Source: Palsa-295 sp963781105 (GTDB lineage: Bacteria > Acidobacteriota > Terriglobia > Acidiferrales > UBA7541). From it: 64,000 bases of DNA. This document shows positions 49,914 through 59,008 of the stretch, in pieces (the first letter of the stretch is position 1; every line of letters starts with the position of its first letter). The stretch spans positions 310,001 through 374,000 of the forward strand of contig CAWAED010000001.1 in the NCBI GenBank assembly GCA_963781105.1, in the 5' to 3' direction. Made by a program: the position numbers and the translations under genes. Below the pieces are notes generated by a model that saw only the letters and a program-made list of their open reading frames with translations, searched no databases and was not told where the DNA came from.

Positions 49914-51303
49914 CGTATTGCGTGACTTCACCAAAGAGCGCGGCTTGAACGGCAATCTGCGCGCGATCTCCAACCAAAATGATTTGCGCGTTGGCAGAAT
50001 CGAAGTGCCGCCGCGCCGCCGCCAGCACATCATCGGCAGTGAGCGCGTGGACTTTCTCCCGATACGTTTCCAGATGATCTTCAGGCAAGCGGTCGAGATA
50101 AATTGTGGAAAGCTGGCCGAGCAACCCGTCTTGCGTAGCCACTCCCAGCGAAAACACCCCGGTAAGATAGCTGCGCGCGCTTTCCAATTCCTCGGCAGTG
50201 ACCGGCAACGAGCGCATCCGATCCATTTCGTAGAAGATTTCGGTGAGCGTCGCGGCAGCAACGTCGTTGCGTACAGCGGCATGCACATTGAAATACCCAT
50301 GCTGGCGCAGCGACTGCAATCCGCTTCGCGGGCTGTACGTATATCCCTTCTGCTCGCGGATATTAATGACCAGCCGCGAATGAAACGCCCCGCCATAAAT
50401 CGAATTCGCCAGCACCAGGCGGAACCAGTCCGGATCGCGCCGGGTGATGGCCAGGTTACCCACTACCACTTGCGTCTGTACGCTGCCCGGCAGATGCACA
50501 AGGTGGACCTTGCGTCCGATATTGTGGGGCGGTGCCGAGGATATTTGCGGCGACGGCTGCGGTGCTTCCCAAGTTCCGAAAACCTTCTCGATTTGCGCGA
50601 GCAACGCGTCGCTGGAGAAATCGCCGACGACGATCAGCAACGCGTTCGCAGGCGAATAATTGTGGCGGTAGAATTCCTCGAGCTGTTCGCGTTGGTAGGC
50701 CGCAACCTGCTCTTCGGTGGGCGAAATTATGGCATACGGATGCTGGCCGAAGATCACACGACGGAAACGCTCATTCGCGAGAAAGGCAGGCGTGGTCCGC
50801 TCGATGCGCAGGCCCTCGATTTTGCGCCCGCGCTCGCGCTCGAATTCCTCGGCGGGAAACGACGCATTGCGCGCGAGATCGGCCATCATCTCGAAGATAC
50901 CTTCGGAAAACTCGGCAAGCCCCGAAAGCGAGATGGCGCTGGAATCGGCGCCCGCGTGCGTGCCAAGATCGGCGCCCATGCGGCGGAGGTCTTCTTCGAT
51001 TTGCCGGCTCGTGTGCGAAGCGGTACCGGTGCGCACCACCGTCGCGGTGATTTCCGCGAGGCCCGGCGCGCGGTGAGCGACGATTGCGTTTCCGCTGCGG
51101 AAGAAAAGCTGGGCGGAAATCTTCGGAAACGTGCGCAGTTCGGCGAGAACGACCTGCATGCCATTCGCAAGAGTGTGAACCGCGCGCTTAGGCCACGCGA
51201 CAGGGCGTTCCGGGCCAAGCGGCGGAACGGCGCTCAATTGCACGTTCGGGGATGCGGGAGTGCTGGTTGTTGTAGTCATCGGTTTGGTCGTTGTTCCGCT
51301 CAT
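49891..51303 (-). CDS. M16 family peptidase-like protein, non-catalytic partner
   Basis: A 470-residue M16 protein of two domains. The zinc motif HxxEH is missing where expected (HRAPGLAEITATVV). It keeps the other conserved parts: EEFERERGRKIEGLRIERTT, YRHNYSPANALLIVVGDFS and, in the second domain, FHSRLVINIREQKGYTYSPR, the R/Y substrate-binding motif. This matches the subunit that pairs with a zinc-bearing M16 protein. Its start overlaps the stop of that catalytic gene by 4 bp. Probably periplasmic or cytoplasmic; no signal peptide is seen. Confidence 0.9.
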   Translation of the reverse strand: MSGTTTKPMTTTTSTPASPNVQLSAVPPLGPERPVAWPKRAVHTLANGMQVVLAELRTFPKISAQLFFRSGNAIVAHRAPGLAEITATVVRTGTASHTSRQIEEDLRRMGADLGTHAGADSSAISLSGLAEFSEGIFEMMADLARNASFPAEEFERERGRKIEGLRIERTTPAFLANERFRRVIFGQHPYAIISPTEEQVAAYQREQLEEFYRHNYSPANALLIVVGDFSSDALLAQIEKVFGTWEAPQPSPQISSAPPHNIGRKVHLVHLPGSVQTQVVVGNLAITRRDPDWFRLVLANSIYGGAFHSRLVINIREQKGYTYSPRSGLQSLRQHGYFNVHAAVRNDVAAATLTEIFYEMDRMRSLPVTAEELESARSYLTGVFSLGVATQDGLLGQLSTIYLDRLPEDHLETYREKVHALTADDVLAAARRHFDSANAQIILVGDRAQIAVQAALFGEVTQYDAQGNRI

Positions 51304-52604
51304 GCCGCCACGTCCTTCGCGATGGGTCGCCGCACCAGAATGGCTCGATTTCGTGGGACCAGATATTTTTGCGCAGCGTCCTGCACCTGCGCGGGCGTGA
51401 CCGCCTCAAATCCGTCGAGGATCGTATTAATCTTTCCCGGGTCGCCGTCGAATAGCGTGAAGCACGCCAGATAATGCATCAGGCCAAAGCGAGGCATGTG
51501 CGCTCCCATTCCGCTTTCGAGATTCGAATAAAAATCGGCGCGGAGCTTCACTTTCACAGGCGCCAGCTCTTCCTCGGTGATTCCCTGGGCCTGAATTTCG
51601 CGGATGATTTCGTCGAATTCCGCGAGCACCTGTTCCGTCGTGAATTCCGGTTTGTGAAATATGCGCGTCACCATCTGCGTGGGGCCGTTGGTTTCGATGA
51701 TGTCCGCGCCTCCGTCGGTCTCGACGGCGATCTGCTTTTCGAGGACGAGGCGGCGATAGATCCGCCCAACACGGCCGCCGTGGAGAGCGCGATCGAGAAT
51801 AGACGCCGCATACCAATCGGGATTGCCACGCTGCGGAACGGTGTAGCCGATGGCAATGGCCGGCAGTGGGCCGAATTGTTCGATCACTTCACCGCGGCGC
51901 TCTTCCGTTTGCGGCGGCTCGGATACATCTGCGCGCGGCGGCAGCGGGTGCGCGGGGATGTCCTCGAAATATTTCTTGGCCAGAGCGAATCCTTGCGCCG
52001 GTTCAACGTCACCAACAATCAGCAGGACCGCGTTGTTCGGCGAATAGTAGGTGTGGAAGAACGTCTGCACGTCGGCGAGCGTGGCGGCGTCGAGATCGGC
52101 AAAGTCGCCGTAAAAATTATGGGCATTGGGCCAATTGCGGAAGGCCACCGGCGGAAGATCGAGCCACGGAAAACCGCCATAGGGCTGGTTCATCACGTTG
52201 ACGCGAACTTCTTCCTTGACCACGTCGCGCTGGTTGCGCAGATTTTCGTCGTCGACTTTCAAGGCGCGCATGCGGTCGGCTTCGAGCCACAGAACGCGTT
52301 CGAGCGCATTGGACGGGACGGATTCGAAATAGTTGGTGATGTCGTAGTTGGTCGTGCCGTTGAGCATGCCCCCAGACGAATTGATGAGGCGAATGTGTTC
52401 CATCTTGCCAGCGTGTTCCGAACCCTGAAACATCATATGCTCGAAAAGATGGGCGAAGCCGCTGCGTCCGCGCGGCTCGAGCCTGAAGCCGATCTGATAG
52501 TACACGCCGACGGTGACGACCGGCGCCGAGCGGTCTGGCGACACCACGACGCGCAAGCCGTTGGCGAGGGTAGTGTGTTCGACGGGAATGTGCACATTCT
52601 TCAC
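51300..52604 (-). CDS. M16 family zinc metalloprotease, catalytic subunit
   Basis: A 434-residue peptidase of the pitrilysin/PqqL-like M16B group. The zinc motif HLFEH is in FAHLFEHMMFQGSEH (about residue 48), with the third ligand Glu in NQRDVVKEEVRVN about 75 residues on. The second half has the inactive repeat (FYSNLESGMGAHM). It probably forms a heterodimer with the adjacent HxxEH-less protein. Starts overlap the DUF2520 gene by 4 bp. No signal peptide is seen. Confidence 0.92.
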   Translation of the reverse strand: MKNVHIPVEHTTLANGLRVVVSPDRSAPVVTVGVYYQIGFRLEPRGRSGFAHLFEHMMFQGSEHAGKMEHIRLINSSGGMLNGTTNYDITNYFESVPSNALERVLWLEADRMRALKVDDENLRNQRDVVKEEVRVNVMNQPYGGFPWLDLPPVAFRNWPNAHNFYGDFADLDAATLADVQTFFHTYYSPNNAVLLIVGDVEPAQGFALAKKYFEDIPAHPLPPRADVSEPPQTEERRGEVIEQFGPLPAIAIGYTVPQRGNPDWYAASILDRALHGGRVGRIYRRLVLEKQIAVETDGGADIIETNGPTQMVTRIFHKPEFTTEQVLAEFDEIIREIQAQGITEEELAPVKVKLRADFYSNLESGMGAHMPRFGLMHYLACFTLFDGDPGKINTILDGFEAVTPAQVQDAAQKYLVPRNRAILVRRPIAKDVAA

Positions 52605-53479
52605 TTCGGATTCCTCCTGGAATTTTTGAGCGCGCGATCAAGCTGTTTCAAGGATTTGGAAGGGTTTTTGGCAAGTACCCTCGCCGAAAGTCGCACGAGC
52701 GTCGCGTACGAATCGCTGAATTGGCGTGGATAGCGACGTAATGCGTTGTAGTGCTTTCCCACCGTCGCGTAGTCCCCTCGGGCAGTAGGGCCAGTCCATG
52801 CGGCGCGCGGTCCGTGCTTTTCAAAATTGTCGAGCATCTGACGCATCAGAGGCAATAAAGTCTGGACGGCGTGCTGGCGCGAAAAACCGATTTTGGTGAG
52901 CACTTGCGTCGCGCTTTCCGTGAGAGCCAGCGCGTGCCCCGCGAGCATCGTTCCCGCCGCGTGGTACGCAGGCTTGTTGCGGCTCGCCACCGGAACCGGA
53001 ACGCCGCCCAATGTGCGCGCGATTGTGCCCGCTGTTCGGCGCGCGCGGGCGTCACCTTCAATCGCGAAGATCACACCATTCAGATTCGGCTGCGAGTTCG
53101 TTGTGAAAGTTTGCATTGGATGAATCGAACCAATCGCGGCGCCGCAGCGTGCCAGCGGCCGTAAAATCGAGCTGTCCAGCGCGCCACTAGCGTGCAGCAC
53201 GACCTTTCCACGGCAACTCTTGCCCACAAGACTCGCCAACCTGCGCGCCACGTCCACAAGCGCATCGTCTGGAGTCACCATTAGGATAACATCGGCATCC
53301 ATCACGTCGCGCGTGAGAGTGGAATGCGGCTCGCCGGCCCCAATTGCATGAACAGCGGCGCGCGCCGTGGCCTTGGAGCGTGTGACAACCGCGCCGACGC
53401 GCCAGCCGAGACGATGGAGGTTGCGCCCTAGAGTGCGTCCCAGGCGTCCTGCGCCGACGATGGAAACTGAGCGCGCCAT
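52601..53479 (-). CDS. Rossmann-fold DUF2520 protein
   Basis: A 292-residue NAD(P)-binding protein related to ProC-type reductases. The dinucleotide motif is VSIVGAGRLGRTLGRNLHRL and VILMVTPDDALVDVARRLA follows. The DUF2520 C-terminal helical half has NKPAYHAAGTMLAGHALALT and AAWTGPTARGDYATVGKHYN, both diagnostic. Reaction unknown. It is the first gene of a leftward operon with the two M16 proteins and the ComEA-like protein, and is divergent from the glycosyltransferase gene. Confidence 0.88.
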   Translation of the reverse strand: MARSVSIVGAGRLGRTLGRNLHRLGWRVGAVVTRSKATARAAVHAIGAGEPHSTLTRDVMDADVILMVTPDDALVDVARRLASLVGKSCRGKVVLHASGALDSSILRPLARCGAAIGSIHPMQTFTTNSQPNLNGVIFAIEGDARARRTAGTIARTLGGVPVPVASRNKPAYHAAGTMLAGHALALTESATQVLTKIGFSRQHAVQTLLPLMRQMLDNFEKHGPRAAWTGPTARGDYATVGKHYNALRRYPRQFSDSYATLVRLSARVLAKNPSKSLKQLDRALKNSRRNPK

Positions 53480-53532
53480 GCCAAGTGATAGGATAGCGTG
53501 TTCGCACGCAACGCGCTGGAGGATATTCCACT

Positions 53533-54687
53533 TTGCACTGGTTCTGGATCGGATTCCTCGGACTGATTGCGTTCATTTGGTTCGTACAGTCCATCGATCT
53601 TACGTTTGGAGCGCTCTCGATTCCCGCATTGACGAGCGTCGCGCGGCTGAAGGATGCGGACTGCCCCGCCGTCTCCATTCTGTTCGCGGCACGTGACGAA
53701 GCCGAGAAACTGCCTGGAGCGCTGGATACGTTCCTGGCGGTGGATTACCCGAAATACGAAGTGATCGCTGTGAATGATCGTTCCGAAGATGCGACCGAGA
53801 GCATTCTGCAGAATGCGGCGCACAAGGACCCGCGGATGAAAGTTATAACGATCTCTTCCCTCCCTGCCGGCTGGCTCGGCAAACCGCATGCGCTGCAAGA
53901 AGCGTTCGAGCATTCCACCGGGGAATGGCTGATCTTTACGGATGCGGACGTCCATTTCGAACCTGAAGTGTTACGGCTCTCGGTCGCGCTGGCGGAAAAA
54001 AAACATTGGGACCACATGCCTTTGCTGTGCCACTCGAAAATGTTTTCGTTCGGCGAGAAGATCGCGATGACTTTCTTCGGGATGGCCTTCCTGCTCGGTG
54101 TCCGGCCGTGGCACGCGAGCAATCCGAAATTGCCCAACTATGTGGGAATCGGCGCGTTTCAATTGATACGGCGCAGCACTTACAAAAAGATGGGCGAACA
54201 CCGGCGGCTGGCAATGGAAGTGGTGGACGATGTGAAAATGGGCAAACTGGTGAAGGAAGCCGGGTGCTCGTCCGGGATCGCGAAGTCCGGCACTTTGGTG
54301 AGCGTCTACTGGCATGCGGGGGTGCGGAATATCATTCGAGGAACGACCAAGAATTTTTTTGCAACCACCGGGTTCAGCTTGCCGATCGTTTGCATTCAGA
54401 TGTTGGGGCTGTTGAGTTTGAGCGTGCTGCCGTGGGTCGCGTTGCCGTTCGTGCATGGATGGGCGCGTGTGTTTGCGGGGATTGCTGTCGGATTGGCAAT
54501 TTGCGCGGAGGGCGGGGTGGCGATCGAGAATGGGGTGTCGCCGCTGTATGCGCTGACGCATCCGATTGGGGCTTTGATTTTCGGTTGGATGCTCACGCGG
54601 TCTACGATTGTGACTTTGTGGCGGGGCGGGATTACCTGGCGCGGGACGTTTTATCCGTTGAAAGAGTTGAAGCGCGGGATGGTTTGA
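53533..54687 (+). CDS. Family 2 glycosyltransferase, HpnB-like
   Basis: A 384-residue membrane-bound glycosyltransferase. One N-terminal helix (IGFLGLIAFIWFVQSIDL) precedes a GT-A domain: VSILFAARDEAEKLPGALDT, VIAVNDRSEDAT, LIFTDADVHFEP (the DxD metal site) and VVDDVKMGKLVKEAG. Several helices follow near the C-terminus. The arrangement is like HpnB of hopanoid clusters and related carotenoid glycosyltransferases; no hopanoid gene is nearby, so the substrate is open. The start codon is TTG at 53533 (MHWFWIGF); GGAGGATATT is upstream. Confidence 0.85.
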   Translation: MHWFWIGFLGLIAFIWFVQSIDLTFGALSIPALTSVARLKDADCPAVSILFAARDEAEKLPGALDTFLAVDYPKYEVIAVNDRSEDATESILQNAAHKDPRMKVITISSLPAGWLGKPHALQEAFEHSTGEWLIFTDADVHFEPEVLRLSVALAEKKHWDHMPLLCHSKMFSFGEKIAMTFFGMAFLLGVRPWHASNPKLPNYVGIGAFQLIRRSTYKKMGEHRRLAMEVVDDVKMGKLVKEAGCSSGIAKSGTLVSVYWHAGVRNIIRGTTKNFFATTGFSLPIVCIQMLGLLSLSVLPWVALPFVHGWARVFAGIAVGLAICAEGGVAIENGVSPLYALTHPIGALIFGWMLTRSTIVTLWRGGITWRGTFYPLKELKRGMV

Positions 54688-54714
54688 GTCGCGCTAGGCT
54701 GAAGTCAAAAGATC

Positions 54715-54752
54715 TAACACAGAGTCCACAGAGAAAACCGTGAGAGCACGGA
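54715..54752. repeat. ACACAGAG-type repeat, copy 1
   Basis: TAACACAGAGTCCACAGAGA then AAACCGTGAGAGCACGGA. A near copy is at 61753. Both lie between gene ends. Confidence 0.75.
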
Positions 54753-54777
54753 CAACTCTCGTCGAGCGACATGGATT

Positions 54778-55503
54778 CTACTTGAAGAAGGAGTAGCCGA
54801 TATAGAAGACGTGCACGTCCACACCCGGATTGAAGTTGTGACGGTAGGCGTTGGAAATGTGTTGGTATTTATACCCGAAGCGCCAGGCGCGATTGCGTGA
54901 CGCATTGAACCAATCCACGCCGGTTTGAAAATCAAAAGTGAAATTAAATTGGGTGCCGCCGGGGATGTCCACGGGCACTGGCCTGACGGATGCGACAAAT
55001 CCCGCCGTGGAAGCAATGAAGGGCTCGAGACGGTGTTCGCGGCGGAAATTCAGCTTCAATCCGATCGGGCTAACGCCGCCGCCGTATACGGTTTCGCGAC
55101 CATTGGTGCAATAAGTCGTCACTCCTGGCGACGGCGAGCACGTTACGTACTTGAATTGGCGCAGTGTTTCGACGGGAACGACGTCCAGCGTGTATTGCAG
55201 CGCCGTCGAGGGCTTGTCATACAGCGTGCGAGCATAACGCAGCGCGAAGACGCCGAGTTGCCGGTCGGACGTAGAGCCGAAGATTTGCGAGTTGGCTACG
55301 GAGTAGCCGCCCCAGATGCCGAATTCGTTGCCGGGAGGATAGAGCGGAGCGGGCTGCGCTGCCGTCTGACTTGGCGTGTCAGTTTGAGTTTGAGATTGTG
55401 CGGGGACGGATAGTGCAAGTGCGGCGAGCGCGAGGAAGAAAAATCGAGTGCTGCGCGATTGTGCAACCGACGATATTTGCTTCAATGGTTTCTCTCGCTC
55501 CAA
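54778..55503 (-). CDS. Acyloxyacyl hydrolase / PagL-like lipid A deacylase
   Basis: A 241-residue outer-membrane protein. A signal peptide (FFFLALAALALSVPAQS) follows a basic N-terminus. The mature part shows beta-barrel strands (FGIWGGYSVANSQIFG, FALRYARTLYD) and, near the C-terminus, FGYKYQHISNA, the PagL-like His-x-Ser pair that removes the 3-linked acyl chain of lipid A. The final FYIGYSFFK ends with the aromatic residue plus Lys, close to a barrel signature. It lies 9 bp after uvrB's stop on the same strand. Confidence 0.82.
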   Translation of the reverse strand: MEREKPLKQISSVAQSRSTRFFFLALAALALSVPAQSQTQTDTPSQTAAQPAPLYPPGNEFGIWGGYSVANSQIFGSTSDRQLGVFALRYARTLYDKPSTALQYTLDVVPVETLRQFKYVTCSPSPGVTTYCTNGRETVYGGGVSPIGLKLNFRREHRLEPFIASTAGFVASVRPVPVDIPGGTQFNFTFDFQTGVDWFNASRNRAWRFGYKYQHISNAYRHNFNPGVDVHVFYIGYSFFK

Positions 55504-55512
55504 TATGTGAGC

Positions 55513-57720
55513 TCAGGATTTTCTCGAAACTTTGGCTGCGCGCGATCTCTTTCTTGCTGACGGCTGCTCCACACCAGAAGGCTGTTCCGCCGCCGGCGCA
55601 ACGGATGCCGGTACCTCGGCTTCTGCGCCGGCTTCGTCAACACTGACGATCGGACCAGCACTCGCCGCAGAAGCAGATCCTTCCGGCACGGCTGCGGGCT
55701 GCAACTCGTTTCCTGGGGGAGCAAAAATCGCGCCGAGATCGCGCTGCTTCAGCGCCCGTACGCGATCGCGGAGGGCCGCGGCACGTTCGAAATCGAAATT
55801 TTTGGCGGCTTCGCGCATCTGCGTTTCGAGTTGCGCGATGACGTGGACCAACTGAGCTTCCGTACTGATGTCGCCGATGACGGCGTCTTCCACCGGAATG
55901 GGAAGATAATCGGCTTCGATGATCCGCGCGAGCTGCATGTCCACCGATTTGACGATGGATTGCGGCGTGATGTGGTGCTCGCGGTTGTAAGCTTCCTGCT
56001 TGGCGCGGCGGCGGCTGGTTTCGCCGATAGCCTGGCGCATGGAATCGGTCATGTTGTCGGCGTACAAAATCGCGCGGCCTTCGAGGTGACGCGCGCAGCG
56101 GCCCATCGTCTGAATCAGCGAGGTGGCGCTGCGGAGATAGCCTTCTTTATCGGCGTCCAAGATCGCGACGAGCGAAACTTCGGGAAGATCGAGGCCTTCG
56201 CGTAGAAGGTTGATGCCGATCAGCACATCGAACTCGCCGCGGCGCAGGTCTCGCAGGATGCGCACGCGTTCGAGGGTTTCGATTTCGGAATGCAGGTAAC
56301 GAACTTTGATGCCGACCTCGGCGAAATATTCGGCGAGGTCTTCGGCCATACGCTTGGTGAGCGTGGTCACGAGGATACGCTCGTTGCGCGCGGTGCGCTG
56401 GCGGATTTGCTCGAGCAGATCGTCCACTTGGCCCTTCACCGGGCGTACTTCGACTTCCGGATCAACGAGGCCCGTGGGCCGAATCACCTGTTCGACTACC
56501 ACGCCCCCGGTTTTCGTGAGTTCATAGGGGCCAGGAGTAGCGGAAACGTAGATGACTTGATTGGTGCGATGCTCGAATTCCTCGAAAGTGAGCGGACGAT
56601 TATCGAGGGCCGAGGGCATGCGGAAACCGTAATTCACGAGGGTTTGTTTGCGCGAGCGGTCGCCATGATACATGGCGTGGAGCTGCGGGACGGTCTGGTG
56701 CGATTCATCCACAACCAGCATGTAATCCGACGGAACGTAATCGAGCAGCGTGGGCGGCGCTTCTCCCGGCAAGCGGCCGGAAAGATGCCGCGAATAATTT
56801 TCGATGCCGTGGCAATAGCCGATGGTGCGCATCATTTCGATGTCAAAGTGCGTGCGCTGCACGATGCGTTGCGATTCGACGATTTTTCCCTGGCGGCTTA
56901 GCTCGCCTTTCCACCATTCGAGCTCTTCGTAGATGCCTTGAATGGCGCGTTCCTTTTGGTCGGCGGGCAGAACGTAGTGAGTTTTCGGGTAAATCGGCTG
57001 GCGCGTGATTTCGCCTTCGCGCGTGACGCGGATTTGCCCGGTAAGCGGGTCAATCTTGCGAATATTTTCGATTTGCGTGCCCCACATTTCGATGCGTACG
57101 GCGAGATCGTCGTAGGGCGGAAAAATCTCGATCATGTCTCCGCGGACGCGAAAGGTGCCGCGACGGAGATCTTCGCCGCGCTCGTACTGGATTTCGACGA
57201 GCTTGCGCAGGATCGCCTCGCGTGTGATGGACATGCCCTTTTCGAGCAGCAGCATCATTCCGTAGTAGGCTTCGGGCGAGCCGAGGCCGTAAATGCAGGA
57301 AACGGAGGCGACGATGATGACGTCGCGACGCTCGAACAGCGAGCGGGTGGCGCTCATGCGCAGCTTGTCGAGCTCGTCATTGATGGTGGATTCTTTTTCG
57401 ATGTAGGTGTCGCTGGCGGGGACGTAGGCTTCGGGCTGGTAGTAATCGTAATAGCTGACGAAATATTCGACGGCGTTGTCGGGGAAGAAGGACTTGAACT
57501 CGTGGAAGAGTTGGGCCGCGAGAGTCTTATTGTGCGCGAGGACGATCGTCGGGCGATTGATTTCCTCGATTACCTTCGCGATCGTGAAGGTCTTGCCGGA
57601 GCCGGTTACGCCTAGCAGGACCTGGTGGCGGTCGCCGTCATTGACACCCCGCACCAATTGCGAAATGGCTTGCGGTTGGTCGCCGCGGGGATCGTAATCG
57701 CTGGCTAGTTTGAAATTCAT
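55513..57720 (-). CDS. uvrB: Excinuclease ABC subunit B
   Basis: A 735-residue UvrB, the helicase-like damage-verifying subunit of nucleotide excision repair. Landmarks: Walker A GVTGSGKTFTIAKV, beta-hairpin region YYDYYQPEAYVPASDTYIEK, VVDESHQTVPQLHAMYHGDR, helicase motif LVTTLTKRMAEDLAEYF, INLLREGLDLPEVSLVAILD, QTMGRCARH, and the C-terminal UVR motif (ETQMREAAKNFDFERAAALR). It is about 60-70 residues longer than most UvrB proteins because of an Ala/Pro/Glu-rich tail ending in a basic patch (ARKRSRAAKVSRKS). uvrA and uvrC are not in the window. Confidence 0.97.
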   Translation of the reverse strand: MNFKLASDYDPRGDQPQAISQLVRGVNDGDRHQVLLGVTGSGKTFTIAKVIEEINRPTIVLAHNKTLAAQLFHEFKSFFPDNAVEYFVSYYDYYQPEAYVPASDTYIEKESTINDELDKLRMSATRSLFERRDVIIVASVSCIYGLGSPEAYYGMMLLLEKGMSITREAILRKLVEIQYERGEDLRRGTFRVRGDMIEIFPPYDDLAVRIEMWGTQIENIRKIDPLTGQIRVTREGEITRQPIYPKTHYVLPADQKERAIQGIYEELEWWKGELSRQGKIVESQRIVQRTHFDIEMMRTIGYCHGIENYSRHLSGRLPGEAPPTLLDYVPSDYMLVVDESHQTVPQLHAMYHGDRSRKQTLVNYGFRMPSALDNRPLTFEEFEHRTNQVIYVSATPGPYELTKTGGVVVEQVIRPTGLVDPEVEVRPVKGQVDDLLEQIRQRTARNERILVTTLTKRMAEDLAEYFAEVGIKVRYLHSEIETLERVRILRDLRRGEFDVLIGINLLREGLDLPEVSLVAILDADKEGYLRSATSLIQTMGRCARHLEGRAILYADNMTDSMRQAIGETSRRRAKQEAYNREHHITPQSIVKSVDMQLARIIEADYLPIPVEDAVIGDISTEAQLVHVIAQLETQMREAAKNFDFERAAALRDRVRALKQRDLGAIFAPPGNELQPAAVPEGSASAASAGPIVSVDEAGAEAEVPASVAPAAEQPSGVEQPSARKRSRAAKVSRKS

Positions 57721-57809
57721 GGACGGACTCTCAGGACGCGTAATGTGCAGGGTTGAAAACCACCATTATACCTTATGCCGCAAGCGACGGTCGTGAAGGC
57801 GCTGGAATC

Positions 57810-57842
57810 GAAGAGAGATCCTTCGCTGCGCTCGGGATGTCA
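57810..57842. repeat. Dispersed repeat, inverted copy
   Basis: On the minus strand TTGACATCCCGAGCGCAGCG then AAGGATCTCTCTTC. Only copy of the family here that is inverted; it lies between uvrB and the secreted hypothetical gene, which are both on -, so its 5'-3' sense again follows the direction of local transcription. Confidence 0.8.
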
Positions 57843-57888
57843 ACTGAAGGCGAGAAAACGCGCCAAGCGCTCGCCGCAGGGCGAAAAC

Positions 57889-58953
57889 TCACGGCTGGGA
57901 CTGGGGCGCTGGCGTCGCGGGCGTCGCGTCGGGCGTGTTTGGCGGCATCAGGGTGACTTCGGATTGGCTCTCCACGTGACCTACGTAGTGCATTTTCGAG
58001 CCTGAAAGGGCGCTTACGATTTCGAAGTCCATGTCCTGCTTGGAGGTTTGCGTTGAGCGAGTGATCATGCCGCTTTGCAACGAAATCGCGTCGAGGCTTT
58101 CACCGTTGCCGGTCCAAGTGCCGGAAGTGCGCAAACCGTTGTGGCGATAGTCTTCGGGCGTGGCGTCGGGACCCGTGGAGCCTTTGCGCAAAATTTCGAA
58201 GCGGGTGAGAACGATAGCGCAGGACGGACTGTCTTTGGCCGGGGACTGCCCGGCCGGCACGGACTTCCCTTGCGACCGGCACGGCTCGTCGCGAAGGTAG
58301 GTGGATTCGGTGCGCGAGATCAGGCCGGCGAGAGGCGTATTTTCGAGGGGGCGTTCATTGTTCCACTTCTGGCCGACGGCGATGCCTTCGCGGGGCAATT
58401 TCGCGCTGGCGGAAAGCGCGTTGAGCCACGCGCGCACGGTTGCCGTGGCGGCAGGGTTCGAATAAACGTCATCGAGGCCAGCGATTTTGGAAACTTCGCC
58501 GGTGGGCTCGATCGTAAATTCCATGGAGCGGCCCTGGAGGCGATTGTATTGATCTTCGAGCGCGTCGGCTGCGGGATCGTAGGCGTCGCTTTCCGTGGTG
58601 GCGCCGGCCTTTTCGTAAGTGACGCGCAGGCGAACGGTGCCAAGAGCGCCAGCGGAGTCGGACTGGGCATCGAGAACGTCGAGGCGAATTTGCAGGTCGG
58701 AAACCTGCTTCAATTGGGAGGGCGCTTCGGGATTCACAACTGGAGTCGTGGTGTTGCTCGTAGTGGTTGTGCGCGTTTCGATCTGATAGCGAAACGTTTG
58801 GCCGGTGACGAATTTAGGGACCAGATGAATGCGCTCGGAAGGATCTGCTCCGGGCGAGCTCGCGAATAACATCAAAGCGGCGAGTGCTGTTAGATAGCAA
58901 GGCACACGACGCGCGGCGACGCGAACCTTGCATGGGTTCAGCCAGTGCGTCAT
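57889..58953 (-). CDS. Secreted protein of unknown function (DUF6263-like)
   Basis: A 354-residue protein with a signal peptide (CYLTALAALMLFASSPGA). After it comes KFVTGQTFRYQIETRTTTTS, then a beta-rich body with GRSMEFTIEPTGEVSKIAGL and the later IAVGQKWNNERPLENTPLAG. These resemble DUF6263-type proteins, which share the GQ-x-F/W pattern and the tail strand SGSKMHYVGHVESQSEVTL. Function is unknown. I take ATG 58953 (MTHWLNPCK); the longer frame to 58998 is possible. The C-terminus is Pro-rich. It follows the AsmA-like gene on the same strand. Confidence 0.75.
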   Translation of the reverse strand: MTHWLNPCKVRVAARRVPCYLTALAALMLFASSPGADPSERIHLVPKFVTGQTFRYQIETRTTTTSNTTTPVVNPEAPSQLKQVSDLQIRLDVLDAQSDSAGALGTVRLRVTYEKAGATTESDAYDPAADALEDQYNRLQGRSMEFTIEPTGEVSKIAGLDDVYSNPAATATVRAWLNALSASAKLPREGIAVGQKWNNERPLENTPLAGLISRTESTYLRDEPCRSQGKSVPAGQSPAKDSPSCAIVLTRFEILRKGSTGPDATPEDYRHNGLRTSGTWTGNGESLDAISLQSGMITRSTQTSKQDMDFEIVSALSGSKMHYVGHVESQSEVTLMPPNTPDATPATPAPQSQP

Positions 58954-59008
58954 TGATTTAGACGCTAGCATAGGGCATTGGACGAGGCAAACGGCCACAA
59001 GGTTGGAT

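Noticed and set aside
49651..51474. 607- and 419-codon + strand frames across the M16 genes (49651-51474 and 51474-52733)
   Set aside because: Shadows of the M16 peptidases, whose motifs are clear on -; the two frames show no domain of their own.
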